A stretch of DNA of 64,000 nucleotides from Pseudonocardia sp. DSM 110487 (GTDB taxonomy: Bacteria; Actinomycetota; Actinomycetes; Mycobacteriales; Pseudonocardiaceae). Location: the NCBI RefSeq assembly GCF_019468565.1, contig NZ_CP080521.1:6510001-6574000 (forward strand), read 5' to 3'. Under the pieces are notes generated by a model. The model did not search any database and had not been told where the DNA came from. It saw only the letters and a program-made list of their open reading frames with translations. Of the stretch, positions 8,616 to 17,429 are shown one piece after another (within the stretch, counting starts at the first letter, position 1; the number at the start of each line of letters is the position of its first letter). Position numbers and translations under genes: made by a program.

Positions 8616-10268
8616 ATGGATCGCGTCATGAAGCCACCATCACCGGTCGACGGGTCGACGCTCCCCGACACGGCAGCGGAACGCGCAGCCGCGCCAAGCG
8701 GCGCGCCCGACATCCTCGACGTGCCGCCCCCCGTCGAACCCGCTCCCGCCGTACGGCGATCGTGGCGTGATCAGTTGGGGCACCCGGCCAGCCAGCCGCT
8801 GCTACTCGGGTTCACCGCCGCGCTGATGCTGCTCATCGGCGGTTTCGGCGCGGGCGGCGTGCTGGTCCACGATCCGGTCCTGACGAACTCGCCGCTCGGC
8901 TTCTGGCGTTACGGGCACGGCCGCGAACTGGCCAGCATCCTCATGTACGGCGGCGTCGGCCTGATGGTGTGGGCGTGGATCCTGCTGGGCCGCGAGGTGC
9001 TGGCCCACCGGGCGCGTGGCCGTGCGGTGCTCGTCACAGCCGCCGTCTGGATGGCGCCGCTGCTGTTCGCGCCGCCGCTGTTCACCCGCGACATCTTCAG
9101 CTACCTCGCACAGGGTGGCCTTCCGCTGGCCGGCTTCGACCCGTACGCGGTGGGTCCTGAGGCGCTGCCGGGGATCTTCGCCGACAACGTCCACTACTTC
9201 TGGCAGGACACCCCCGCGCCGTACGGGCCCCTGTTCATCCTGATCGCGAAGGCCGTGGCGTGGCTCACGGGCGACACGATCATCCTCGGCGTCGTGCTGA
9301 TGCGGCTAGCGCTGCTGCCCGGCCTGCTGCTGTTCGTGTGGGCGCTGCCGGAGCTCACCCGCCGCCTCGGCGGCCGGGTGTCGGTGGCGCTGTGGGTGGC
9401 CGTGGCCAACCCCGTCATGGTCATCCACATGGTGGGCGGCGGCCACAACGACCTGCTGGTGGTCGGCCTGCTCACCGCGGGCGCACTGGTCGCGTTGCGC
9501 GGTGGCCACATCGCCGGGATCGCGCTCGTCACTGGCGCGATGGCGGTGAAGGCCAGCGCCGCGATCGCGCTGCCGTTCCTCGTGCTCGTCTGGGCCGCGC
9601 ACTTGTCCGGTTCGCAGCGGGTCCGGATCGCCAAGGCGATCGCGGCGGGCGGTGCGGTCTTCGTCGCGGTGTTCGCCGCGTGCACGCTCGCCGCCGGTGT
9701 CTCGCTCGGCTGGCTGCCGGCCCTGAGCGCACCGTCGATGATCGTCAACTGGATGTCGCTCCCCACCGCGGTCGGCGAGTTCACCCACTCGCTGATCAGC
9801 ATGATCGTGAACGTCCCGAAGCAGCCGTTCATCAACGTCGCGCGCGTGCTCGGCGGGATGCTGCTGGTCTACATCGCGGTGCGGCAGTGGTGGGCGGCGC
9901 GCGTCGGTGGGCCGGACGCCATCCGCCGGGCAGGTGTGGTGCTACTGGCCACCGCCGTGCTGTCCCCCGCGATGCTGCCGTGGTACGTCAGCTGGGGCAT
10001 GGCGCTGCTGGCGGCCGCCGCGTGGTCGGTGCGCGGGCTGCAGATCACCGTGTTCTTCTCGGTGATGCTCACCATCTGCTACTACTCCAACGGCGAGGAC
10101 GCGCTCTACAACCCGCCCTACCTCATCGCATGGGGGCTGGTGGGCCTGCTCGCGGCCGTGTCGCTCGTGCGCCCCGACCCGCTGCACCTGTCGGCGGGCG
10201 CTTGGCAACGGGCCCGGCAGCCGTTCCCCGCGGCCGTCGTCGACGGTGCCGAACGCGGCACGAGCTGA
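8616..10268 (+). CDS. mptA: Polytopic alpha-1,6-mannosyltransferase
   Basis: This protein of about 550 residues has some 12-13 hydrophobic segments, typical of GT-C fold glycosyltransferases that use polyprenyl-phosphate-mannose on the outer membrane face. The first extracytoplasmic loop carries FTRDIFSYLAQGG, where the acidic Asp matches the modified GT-C catalytic motif of MptA/MptB. FDPYAVGPEALPG, NPVMVIHMVGGGHNDLL and PWYVSWGMALLA are also family-like. MptA elongates the alpha-1,6 mannan core of lipomannan/lipoarabinomannan, and synteny with Rv2174 supports this. ATG 8616 or 8628 may be the start. The 3' end overlaps crtB by 23 bases, so the two are probably translationally linked. Confidence 0.87.
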   Translation: MDRVMKPPSPVDGSTLPDTAAERAAAPSGAPDILDVPPPVEPAPAVRRSWRDQLGHPASQPLLLGFTAALMLLIGGFGAGGVLVHDPVLTNSPLGFWRYGHGRELASILMYGGVGLMVWAWILLGREVLAHRARGRAVLVTAAVWMAPLLFAPPLFTRDIFSYLAQGGLPLAGFDPYAVGPEALPGIFADNVHYFWQDTPAPYGPLFILIAKAVAWLTGDTIILGVVLMRLALLPGLLLFVWALPELTRRLGGRVSVALWVAVANPVMVIHMVGGGHNDLLVVGLLTAGALVALRGGHIAGIALVTGAMAVKASAAIALPFLVLVWAAHLSGSQRVRIAKAIAAGGAVFVAVFAACTLAAGVSLGWLPALSAPSMIVNWMSLPTAVGEFTHSLISMIVNVPKQPFINVARVLGGMLLVYIAVRQWWAARVGGPDAIRRAGVVLLATAVLSPAMLPWYVSWGMALLAAAAWSVRGLQITVFFSVMLTICYYSNGEDALYNPPYLIAWGLVGLLAAVSLVRPDPLHLSAGAWQRARQPFPAAVVDGAERGTS

Positions 10269-11187
10269 GCTCGCCGCCGCCGGGATCACCGACCCGGCGC
10301 TACGGGCCGGCTACGCCGTCTGCCGGGCGCTGAACGCCCACCACGGGCGCACGTACTTCCTCGCAACGCGGCTGCTCCCGGCCGCGCGGCGGCCGGCCGT
10401 GCACGCGCTGTACGGGTTCGCGCGGTACGCCGACGAGATCGTCGACGACCTCGGCGACACCCGCCCCGCCGCCGAGAAGGCGGCCGAGCTCGACGCGCTG
10501 GGCCTCCGGTTGCAGCGGGCGCTGGCCGGGGCTCCCGCGGAACACCCGGTACTCGCCGCCGTCGCCGACACCGCCCGGCGGTACGCGCTCGATCCCGCCC
10601 ACTTCGCCGACTTCCTCGCGTCGATGCGGATGGACACCGAGATCACGGAGTACGCCACGTTCGACGAGCTGGGCCGGTACATGCACGGCTCGGCGGCGGT
10701 GATCGGCCTGCTGATGCTGCCCGTCCTCGGCACGACGGTGCCGAGGGAGGAGGCCGAGGAACCGGCCGCGGCGCTCGGCGTGGCGTTCCAGCTCACGAAC
10801 TTCCTGCGCGACGTCGGCGAGGACCTCGACCGGGGCCGCGTCTACCTGCCCACCGAGGAGCTCGCGGCGTTCGGGGTCGACCGCGAGCTACTGGCCTCCT
10901 GCCGCCGCACGCGTACGCAGGACCCGCGGGTGCGCGGGGCACTGGCCCACCTCGTGGCGCACACCCGTGCGGTCTACCGCCGCGCGGCACCCGGGATCGG
11001 GATGCTCGAACCGGTGTCGCGCGCGTGCGTTGCCTGTGCGTTCACCCTCTACCGCGGCATCCTCGACGAGATCGCGGCCACCGACTACGACATCCTGAAC
11101 CGCCGTGTCTCGGTCCCCCGGCGCACCCGCATCGCGGTGGCCGTCCCGGGCCTCGTCCGCGCACTTGCCGCGCGCATCCGGGCCTGA
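10246..11187 (+). CDS. crtB: Phytoene/squalene synthase family protein, probably phytoene synthase
   Basis: This 313-residue head-to-head prenyl synthase has the first Asp-rich motif YADEIVDDL near residues 61-69. The second, FQLTNFLRDVGEDLDRGRVYLP, is near 179-200; its shorter core NFLRDVGED is diagnostic. The enzyme joins two geranylgeranyl-PP molecules into phytoene. With the neighbouring prenyl synthase and CrtI it completes a lycopene-type route. The GTG at 10246 lies inside the mptA 3' end. No lycopene cyclase or ketolase gene is seen in the window, so the final carotenoid cannot be predicted. Confidence 0.92.
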   Translation: MPNAARAELAAAGITDPALRAGYAVCRALNAHHGRTYFLATRLLPAARRPAVHALYGFARYADEIVDDLGDTRPAAEKAAELDALGLRLQRALAGAPAEHPVLAAVADTARRYALDPAHFADFLASMRMDTEITEYATFDELGRYMHGSAAVIGLLMLPVLGTTVPREEAEEPAAALGVAFQLTNFLRDVGEDLDRGRVYLPTEELAAFGVDRELLASCRRTRTQDPRVRGALAHLVAHTRAVYRRAAPGIGMLEPVSRACVACAFTLYRGILDEIAATDYDILNRRVSVPRRTRIAVAVPGLVRALAARIRA

Positions 11188-11194
11188 CCAGCTA

Positions 11195-11229
11195 CCGCGA
11201 CACACCCGCACGGAGACCGCGACTCGCGG
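11195..11229. repeat. Intergenic palindromic repeat, copy 1
   Basis: Between crtB and the Rv2175c-like gene lies CCGCGACTCGCGG (11217-11229), an odd-centred perfect palindrome. It is preceded by a degraded partner beginning CCGCGAC at 11195. The same paired layout with the same core CGCGACTCGCG occurs at 47383-47417. Both copies lie just after gene stops and are followed by a GC-rich hairpin (GGGGAGCCTTCGGCCCC here), so they may act at transcript ends. Confidence 0.6.
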
Positions 11230-11251
11230 ACGGGGAGCCTTCGGCCCCGCG

Positions 11252-11626
11252 TCAGAAGGCCATGGCCTGCGCTCTGCGCTTCACCTCGCGGTGCCGGCCG
11301 GCGCGCAGGGAGGCCACCGGGGTACCCGGCAGCGAGTCGTCCTCCTCGAAGAGCCAGCGCAGGATGTCCGGGTCCGCGTAGCCACCGTCACGCATGACGG
11401 TGATGGTGCCCGACAACCCCTTGATCACCGCGCCGTCGTCCCCGAGGAAGTCGGTCGGGACGACGACCGCTCCCTCGCGCCGGAACGACAGCAGATGGCC
11501 GTCGCGGACGAGCTGGTGTACCCGGGAGACCGGCTGGCCCAGCAGCTGTGCGACCTCCGCCACGGGCAGGGTCGCGATGTCCTCCGACAGGCCGACAACG
11601 TCGTTCACGGGGCGATACGATGCCAC
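11252..11626 (-). CDS. Rv2175c-family DNA-binding protein, PknL partner
   Basis: This 124-residue protein has an N-terminal winged helix-turn-helix (LPVAEVAQLLGQPVSRVHQL, residues 20-39) and a C-terminal domain ending GYADPDILRWLFEEDDSLPG and a basic tail. This is the layout of M. tuberculosis Rv2175c, a DNA-binding protein phosphorylated by the adjacent kinase PknL. Here too it is divergent from pknL, with only 49 bases between starts, so the shared promoter region is a likely operator. The start is ATG at 11626. Confidence 0.88.
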   Translation of the reverse strand: MASYRPVNDVVGLSEDIATLPVAEVAQLLGQPVSRVHQLVRDGHLLSFRREGAVVVPTDFLGDDGAVIKGLSGTITVMRDGGYADPDILRWLFEEDDSLPGTPVASLRAGRHREVKRRAQAMAF

Positions 11627-11675
11627 AGGCGCGCCGCGAGGGCGAAGCCGAAAGCGCGGACGGTACCGTCATCGC

Positions 11676-13427
11676 GTGAACGCCCCGCCTGCCGCGCTGC
11701 TCGACGCGCGCTACCGGGTGGGCTCGTTGCTCGCTCGCGGCGGAATGTCCACGGTGTACCGGGGCACCGACACGCGGCTGGACCGGCCGGTCGCCATCAA
11801 GGTGCTGGATCCCCGGCTGGCGGCCGATCCCGCGTTCCGCGGCCGGCTCGAGCGCGAGGCCCGTTCGGCGGCACGCATCGACCACCCCGCCGTCGTGGAC
11901 GTGTACGACCAGGGCCAGGCCCCCAGCGGTGCCGGCACCGGCCTCGGCGGTGACGGGCCGCTGCTGTTCCTCGTCATGGAGCTGGTGGAGGGCGGCACGC
12001 TGCGCGACGTCCTGCGGGCTCGGGGCGCGCTCGGGGTGCCTGCCGCGTTCGCCGTGATGGAGCGCGTGCTCTCCGGTCTGGCGGCCGCTCACCGGCTCGG
12101 TCTCGTGCACCGCGACGTCAAGCCGGAGAACGTGCTGATCAGCCGCACGGGCGAGGTCAAGGTCGCCGATTTCGGCCTTGTCACCGCGAGCTCCCAGGCC
12201 CCCAGCACGGCCGGGATGATCATGGGTACGGTCGCGTACCTCTCCCCCGAGCAGGTCGCCACCGGCAACGCCGACGCCCGCAGCGACGTGTACGCGGCCG
12301 GGATCATGCTGTACGAGCTGCTCACGGGGGCACCGCCGTACAGCGGCGACACCGCGATCTCGGTGGCCTACCGGCACGTGAACTCCGACGTGCCGCCGCC
12401 GTCGCAGATCGCGGGCGAGGTACCCCCCGAGCTGGACGAGCTCGTGCTGCGCTGCACCCGCCGCGACCCTGCCGTCCGGCCGATCGACGCGGCGGCGATG
12501 CTCGCGGAGCTGCACCGCGTGGCCGTGCGGCTGGAGGTCCCGCGGGTGCCACCGCCCGTGCCGCCCCCGCGTCCGGTCGAGGAGCAGGACACCGTGCCCG
12601 CGGCGCCCGAACGCCTTGCCGCCGGTACGGCCGTCAGCGCCGCCCTCCCCGCCCCGGGACCGCGAGGCACCCGCGCACTCCCCCGCCCGCACGACGGCGA
12701 CCCGAGACCGCACGTGCGGGCCCGGAAGCGCAGCCGAAAGGCCTTCGCGGTGTGGACGGCGATCGTCCTCGTGCTGGCGCTGCTGGTCGGCGTCACGGCG
12801 TGGTGGCTGGGCAACGGGCGCTTCACGGAGATGCCGAGCCTCGTGGGGCTGGAGGCCGCGGCGGCGCAGCAACTGCTCACCGACTCCGACCTCGTCGCAC
12901 GGGTGACCGAGGCCTACCACGACGACGTCGCGGAAGGCCTCGTCAGCGCCACCGACCCGGCCGCGCTTGCGCAGTTGCCGCGGGGCAGCACCGTCCAGGT
13001 CACCGTGTCGACCGGGCGTCCCACGGTGCCTCGGATCACTCCGGGCACGTCGGTGGCCGACGCTGAGCAGGCGCTGCGGGACGCCGGCCTCACACCCGTG
13101 CACGGCTCGGACGACACCGACGACAGCGACTCCGTGCCCGAGGGCGCCGTGCTGCGGACCGACCCGAAGGCCGGCACGGAGCTGCGGGTCGGCGAGCCGG
13201 TGACGATCGTGGTGAGCGGCGGCGAGTCGGACACGGTGAAGGTGCCCGACGTGGTCGGCAAGGGCTTCGACGACGCCGCCGACATCCTCGACGAGTCCGA
13301 CCTCGACGCCGAGGGCCGCAGCGCGATCCCGTTCCTCGGCCGCAGCGACGGCCAGGTGGTCGAGCAGAGCCCGCGCGCGGGCACGACGGTGGAGCGCGGG
13401 TCGACGGTCACCCTCACCACCGTCTGA
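11676..13427 (+). CDS. pknL: Ser/Thr protein kinase PknL-like, with three PASTA domains
   Basis: This 583-residue membrane kinase has an N-terminal Hanks-type domain (about 13-285): glycine loop LLARGGMSTVY, catalytic Lys42 in VAIK, HRDVKPEN at 145-152, DFG at 165-167, and GTVAYLSPEQ in the activation segment. A proline-rich linker follows, then one membrane helix (about 356-379). Outside the membrane are three PASTA repeats (about 384-447, 449-515, 520-583). Position beside the Rv2175c and aroG orthologues identifies it as PknL, yet from memory mycobacterial PknL lacks PASTA domains, so this version looks like a peptidoglycan-sensing form. The GTG at 11676 is chosen because it starts right before the kinase fold. 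Confidence 0.9.
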   Translation: MNAPPAALLDARYRVGSLLARGGMSTVYRGTDTRLDRPVAIKVLDPRLAADPAFRGRLEREARSAARIDHPAVVDVYDQGQAPSGAGTGLGGDGPLLFLVMELVEGGTLRDVLRARGALGVPAAFAVMERVLSGLAAAHRLGLVHRDVKPENVLISRTGEVKVADFGLVTASSQAPSTAGMIMGTVAYLSPEQVATGNADARSDVYAAGIMLYELLTGAPPYSGDTAISVAYRHVNSDVPPPSQIAGEVPPELDELVLRCTRRDPAVRPIDAAAMLAELHRVAVRLEVPRVPPPVPPPRPVEEQDTVPAAPERLAAGTAVSAALPAPGPRGTRALPRPHDGDPRPHVRARKRSRKAFAVWTAIVLVLALLVGVTAWWLGNGRFTEMPSLVGLEAAAAQQLLTDSDLVARVTEAYHDDVAEGLVSATDPAALAQLPRGSTVQVTVSTGRPTVPRITPGTSVADAEQALRDAGLTPVHGSDDTDDSDSVPEGAVLRTDPKAGTELRVGEPVTIVVSGGESDTVKVPDVVGKGFDDAADILDESDLDAEGRSAIPFLGRSDGQVVEQSPRAGTTVERGSTVTLTTV

Positions 13428-13455
13428 GAACACCGGCCTGACGGGTTCCCGTGGC

Positions 13456-14844
13456 TCAGCCCCTGAGCATCTCCGCCACGAGGAACGCGAGCTCGAGGGA
13501 CTGCTGGGTGTTCAGCCGCGGGTCGCAGGCGGTCTCGTAGCGGCCTGCGAGGTCGGCGTCGGAGATCTCCTGTGCGCCGCCGAGGCACTCGGTGACGTCC
13601 TCACCGGTGACCTCGACGTGGATGCCACCAGGATGGCTGCCGAGCGCGCGGTGCACCTCGAAGAAGCCCTGCACCTCGTCGACGATCCGGTCGAAGTGGC
13701 GGGTCTTGTAGCCGGTGGTGGACTCGTGGGTGTTGCCGTGCATCGGGTCGCACTGCCAGATCACCTTGTGCCCGGAGGCCTCGACCTTCTCCACGATCGC
13801 CGGGAGCACGTCGCGGACCCGTCCGTTGCCCATCCGGCTCACGAGCGTGAGCCGGCCGGGTGTGGCGTGCGGGTCGAGCCGCTCGACGTACTCGACGGCC
13901 AGCTCCGGCGTGGTGGTGGGGCCGATCTTTAGCCCGATCGGGTTGGACAGCAGCTCCGCGAACGCGATGTGGGCGCCGTCGAGCTGGCGGGTGCGCTCGC
14001 CGATCCACAGGAAGTGCGCAGAAAGGTCGTACAGCCGCGGCTCGGGGCGGGTGGTGTCCAGGCGCAGCAACGAGCGCTCGTAGTCGACGAGCAGCGCCTC
14101 GTGGCTGGCGTAGAACTCGACGCTGTGCAGGTTGTGGTCGTCCACGCCGCAGGCCGCCATGAAGTTCACGGCGCGCTCGATCTCGGTGGCGATGTCCTCG
14201 AACCGCTCCCCCGCGGGCGAGGTGCGCACGAAGTCCTTGTTCCAGTCGTGCACCATCGTGAGGTCGGCCATGCCGGTGGCGGTGAGCGCCCGCACGAGGT
14301 TCATCGCTGCGGCGGCGTTGGCGTAGGCGCGCACCATCCGCGACGGGTCCGGCACCCGCGCCTCCAGCGTGGGGTGCAGCGAGTTGACGATGTCGCCGCG
14401 GTAGGACGGCAGGCCCAGCGCGTCGACCGGGGCGCTGCGCGGCTTGGCGTACTGCCCGGCGATCCGCCCGACCTTCACCACCGGCATCGACGCGCCGTAG
14501 GTCAGCACGACGGCCATCTGCAGCAGCGTGCGGATGGTGGCCCGGATGTGCGGCTCGGTGTTGTCGACGAACGTCTCGGCGCAGTCGCCGCCCTGCAGCA
14601 GGAACGCCTCACCCCGCGCGACGGCGGCGAGTCGCTCCCGCAGCCGGTCGACCTCGGGCGGGAGTGTGACCGGCGGCACACTCTCGAGCACGGTCCGGAC
14701 GTGCGCGACGTGCTCCGCATCGGGCCACTCCGGCTGCTGCGCGGCCGGACGCGCCAGCGCGTCGTCGAGGCGTGCCCGCAGGTCAGCGGGCAACGGAGGC
14801 AACTCGGGCAGCACCTCGACCGGTGCGTCGATCGTCCAGTTCAC
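13456..14844 (-). CDS. aroG: Class II DAHP synthase (first step of shikimate pathway)
   Basis: This 462-residue enzyme condenses phosphoenolpyruvate and erythrose-4-phosphate to DAHP. It matches class II (plant-type) enzymes such as M. tuberculosis AroG in length and sequence: FLLQGGDCAETF, MPVVKVGRIAGQYAKPRS, VHDWNKDFVRTSPAG, WIGERTRQLDGAHIAF, CDPMHGNTHES and GGIHVEVTGEDVTECLGG. The metal-binding Cys, His, Glu and Asp residues of these motifs are present. The GTG at 14844 (protein starting MNWTIDAPVEVLP) is chosen by match with the known mycobacterial N-terminus. The longer frame to 15075 is antisense to the small membrane gene. It converges on pknL. Confidence 0.96.
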   Translation of the reverse strand: MNWTIDAPVEVLPELPPLPADLRARLDDALARPAAQQPEWPDAEHVAHVRTVLESVPPVTLPPEVDRLRERLAAVARGEAFLLQGGDCAETFVDNTEPHIRATIRTLLQMAVVLTYGASMPVVKVGRIAGQYAKPRSAPVDALGLPSYRGDIVNSLHPTLEARVPDPSRMVRAYANAAAAMNLVRALTATGMADLTMVHDWNKDFVRTSPAGERFEDIATEIERAVNFMAACGVDDHNLHSVEFYASHEALLVDYERSLLRLDTTRPEPRLYDLSAHFLWIGERTRQLDGAHIAFAELLSNPIGLKIGPTTTPELAVEYVERLDPHATPGRLTLVSRMGNGRVRDVLPAIVEKVEASGHKVIWQCDPMHGNTHESTTGYKTRHFDRIVDEVQGFFEVHRALGSHPGGIHVEVTGEDVTECLGGAQEISDADLAGRYETACDPRLNTQQSLELAFLVAEMLRG

Positions 14845-14935
14845 GATGTCCAAGACTAGCGGGGCACACCGGGGACCTATCGCGACCACCCGTTCGGCCG
14901 GATTCCACAGAGGATCCCGGGGAACACCCGGAAGC

Positions 14936-15079
14936 ATGTCAACCCTGTTGTGGATACTCGCCGTGGTCCTCGTCGTCGCAGGCGTGTTCGCCCTGGTGCG
15001 CGGGCAGATGCTCTGGGGAATCGTGCTCATCATCGTCGGCCTGCTGGTCGGACCGGGCGGGGTGAGCGTCTTCACCTGA
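14936..15079 (+). CDS. Small membrane protein with GPGG motif
   Basis: This 47-residue protein has two closely spaced hydrophobic stretches (LLWILAVVLVVAGVFALV and GIVLIIVGLLVG) and ends GPGGVSVFT. It fits the actinobacterial GPGG-motif small membrane proteins. The start is ATG at 14936 behind a GGAA sequence. It is divergent from aroG and convergent with the RNase AS gene. The function is unknown. It is structurally similar in style to the DUF6131-like protein at 24154. Confidence 0.75.
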   Translation: MSTLLWILAVVLVVAGVFALVRGQMLWGIVLIIVGLLVGPGGVSVFT

Positions 15080-15106
15080 CCGCGGAGGCGGCCTCAGCGG
15101 GCGGCC

Positions 15107-15595
15107 TCAGCGGGCGGCCACCGCCGCCTCGATCGCCTCCCACCGCCTGTGGTTGAGCCGCGCGTCGGCGAGCGCGTCGTGCGCGTCGGCCGTGGGCGGC
15201 GGTAGAGGCGGCCGCCCGGCCTCCTCCCAGCGCTGCCGCAGCTCGCGCGTGAACCGCGGCAGCGCCCGCGGCAGCGCCGGCATGGCGCCCCACAGCTGGC
15301 ACAGCGCCACGTGGTCGTACGCCGCGATCCAGGCCCACAGCTCCACCTCCCCTGGTGCAGAGGTGAGGAACTGCAGCAGGTCGGCGCGCAGCTGGGCGCG
15401 TGACCGCCATGCCTGGTCGGCTGGCGAGGGCAGCTTCGGCAGCACGTTGGCGCGAACCCATGCACCGGCCCGGGTCGGGTCGAACTCGGTGGACACGGCG
15501 TAGAACTCGCGCCCGTCCTCCCCGACCACGCCGATCGACACCAGGTCGATCGTCGTCCCGTCCTCGATGAACTCGCAGTCGTAGAAGAACCGCAC
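15107..15595 (-). CDS. DEDDh 3'-5' exoribonuclease (RNase AS type)
   Basis: This 162-residue RNase T-fold exonuclease is orthologous in sequence and position to M. tuberculosis Rv2179c (RNase AS), which trims adenylate-containing RNA. Motif ExoI is FYDCEFIEDG (D and E near residues 6 and 8), ExoII is AWIAAYDHVALCQLWG, and ExoIII is DAHDALADARLNHRRW with the catalytic H and D. It starts at ATG 15595. The stop lies in a short tandem duplication (GGCCTCAGCGG repeated near 15089-15115) shared with the intergenic space, suggesting slippage at the gene end. Confidence 0.9.
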   Translation of the reverse strand: MRFFYDCEFIEDGTTIDLVSIGVVGEDGREFYAVSTEFDPTRAGAWVRANVLPKLPSPADQAWRSRAQLRADLLQFLTSAPGEVELWAWIAAYDHVALCQLWGAMPALPRALPRFTRELRQRWEEAGRPPLPPPTADAHDALADARLNHRRWEAIEAAVAAR

Positions 15596-15635
15596 GTCGT
15601 GAGGTTAGTTGACGATGCTCACCACACGTACGGCG

Positions 15636-16388
15636 CTATTCGTCTGAGTCCTCTTCCTCCGGCTGCGGCGTGTCCTCGTCGGCGGACTCCGCTGCGCCGC
15701 CCGCCGCGGGGGTTTCCGCGTCTGCGACGGCAGGGCCTCTCGGCGCGGACGTCTTCGGCGCGGACTCCCCCTCTTCCTCCCCCCGATCCGGGGTGGCAGG
15801 CGCGTTCACTGCCGCGGCGGGCGGGGGTGGGGGCGCGGGCGCCCGGGTGGTGGCTCGCGGCCGCTGCGTCGGCCGCGCCGCGGGCTCCGGTTTCGGTTCC
15901 GGCTTCGGCTCGGGCTCGGGCTCGGCCGAAGGAGGCGGCGCCGGGGCCGCCTGCACGGGCGGTGGCGGGGCCGAGGTGGCGGTCGCCGCCGGTGGCTGGA
16001 TCAGTCCGGTGAAGCTCTGGCGCTCGGCCGTGGGGCCCTGCAGCCATGACGCCAACGTCGTGGTCGTCGCGATCACGACCACGGCGACGGCCGCGAACAC
16101 CGCCCACGGTTTCACGCCGGCGAACTGGCCGAGCGGCTCGGGCGCGGGCCCCACCACGGCCGGGATCTCGGTGGTGGGCCGGTCGTCGAGAACCGCGACG
16201 GACGTCGGGTGCTCGTCGACGTCGTCGGGCCCGGATTCGTCGAACCCGGATTCGTCGTACCCGGCGGCGGGCTCGCCCTCGTCCGCCGTGCCCGAACCGA
16301 GCAGAACGTCCTCGTGCTCCGCGCCGACGAGTGCGTCGTCGGCCCGCAGGGGGTCGTCCTGCTCTCCCACACCCGACCATCGCGCCAC
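15636..16388 (-). CDS. Single-pass membrane protein with acidic head and Pro-rich tail
   Basis: This 250-residue protein has no recognised family. Residues 1-90 are acidic and polar, with a repeat-like GYDESGFDESGPDD. One membrane segment (VFAAVAVVVIATTTTLASWL, about 96-115) follows. The rest is a low-complexity proline/alanine/glutamate tail with alternating PEPKPEPKPEP, probably outside the membrane, ending in a strongly acidic EEEDSDE. It may be a wall-spanning or linker protein. It lies between the RNase AS gene and the acyltransferase gene, all on the minus strand. Confidence 0.7.
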   Translation of the reverse strand: MARWSGVGEQDDPLRADDALVGAEHEDVLLGSGTADEGEPAAGYDESGFDESGPDDVDEHPTSVAVLDDRPTTEIPAVVGPAPEPLGQFAGVKPWAVFAAVAVVVIATTTTLASWLQGPTAERQSFTGLIQPPAATATSAPPPPVQAAPAPPPSAEPEPEPKPEPKPEPAARPTQRPRATTRAPAPPPPPAAAVNAPATPDRGEEEGESAPKTSAPRGPAVADAETPAAGGAAESADEDTPQPEEEDSDE

Positions 16389-16469
16389 GACAGCACGGTA
16401 TTACTCGCCCGTAACGCGGTTTCTCCTGGGTACTTGAGCGCGTCCCGGAGGGTCGTGCTCAGAGCGCTC

Positions 16470-17255
16470 TCAGCTGGCCCGGGTGCCGGGCACGCGGCTC
16501 GAGCCCCGGCCGTCCTCGTCCTCGCCGTCGGTCGGGATGGGCGGCGTCGGGCTCGCGCTGTCCGATCCCGCGGACGCGGCGGCCGCCTTCTCCTTGACCG
16601 ACGCCGCGTAGAGGTCGACGTAGGTCTGCCCCGACAGCTCCATCAGGGCGTACATGATCTCGTCGGTCATCGAGCGCTCGATGAACCGGTCGCCCGCCAT
16701 GCCCGCGTACCGGGAGAAGTCCAGCGGCGGGCCGATCCTGATGCGCACCTTGCGCGGCCGCCAGATCCGCGACCCGATCGGGTTGACCTTGTCGGTGCCG
16801 ATCATCGCGACCGGGACCACCACGACGTTCGCCTCGAGCGCCATCCGCGCGACGCCGGTCTTCCCCTTGTAGAGCAGCCCGTCGGGGGATCGGGTGCCCT
16901 CGGGGTAGATGCCCAGCAGGTTGCCCTCGCGCAGCAGCCGGACGGCGGTGTCCATCGCCGCCTGCGCCGCCGACCCTCCTGATCGGTCGATGGGCACCTG
17001 ACCCACCCCGGTGAAGAAGATCTTCTTGAGCCACCCGACGAGCCCTGGCTGGATGAAGTACTCGCGCTTGGCGAGGAACGTGATGCGCCGCGGAACGAGC
17101 AACGGTAGGAAGAACGAATCGGCGACGGCGAGGTGATTGCTCGCCAGAATGGCCCCGCCCCGCGCGGGGACGTGCTCGACGCCCTCGATCGAGGGCCGGA
17201 AGAACAGTCGCAGCAGCGGGCCGAGGAGCACGTATTTGGACCACCAGTACAGCAC
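16470..17255 (-). CDS. PlsC-family 1-acyl-glycerol-phosphate acyltransferase
   Basis: This 261-residue membrane-associated acyltransferase has the catalytic block SNHLAVADSFF (NH-x4-D) near residues 40-50. The phosphate-binding YPEGTRSPDG lies near 117-126, and VPVAMIGTDKV is the downstream conserved motif. It should transfer an acyl chain to a lysophospholipid or a related glycolipid acceptor at the inner membrane. Position matches Rv2182c. The start is GTG at 17255, just before an amphipathic N-terminal helix. The C-terminal 40 residues are a polar low-complexity tail unlike the catalytic domain. Confidence 0.88.
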   Translation of the reverse strand: MLYWWSKYVLLGPLLRLFFRPSIEGVEHVPARGGAILASNHLAVADSFFLPLLVPRRITFLAKREYFIQPGLVGWLKKIFFTGVGQVPIDRSGGSAAQAAMDTAVRLLREGNLLGIYPEGTRSPDGLLYKGKTGVARMALEANVVVVPVAMIGTDKVNPIGSRIWRPRKVRIRIGPPLDFSRYAGMAGDRFIERSMTDEIMYALMELSGQTYVDLYAASVKEKAAAASAGSDSASPTPPIPTDGEDEDGRGSSRVPGTRAS

Positions 17256-17429
17256 CTGGGCGTGCCCCCTCCAGCTCGACGGCGCCAGCCTACGGAGCGG
17301 CGCGAGCCGCCGACAACGGGCACGAGGTTATCGAGACGGATCGGCGGGCGAACTCTTCCCTTTCCCCCGTGCGGCCGTGTCAGGATGGGGTTCCCCGCCG
17401 CGCCGGCCCGCACCGAGGGAGGAGGCCGC

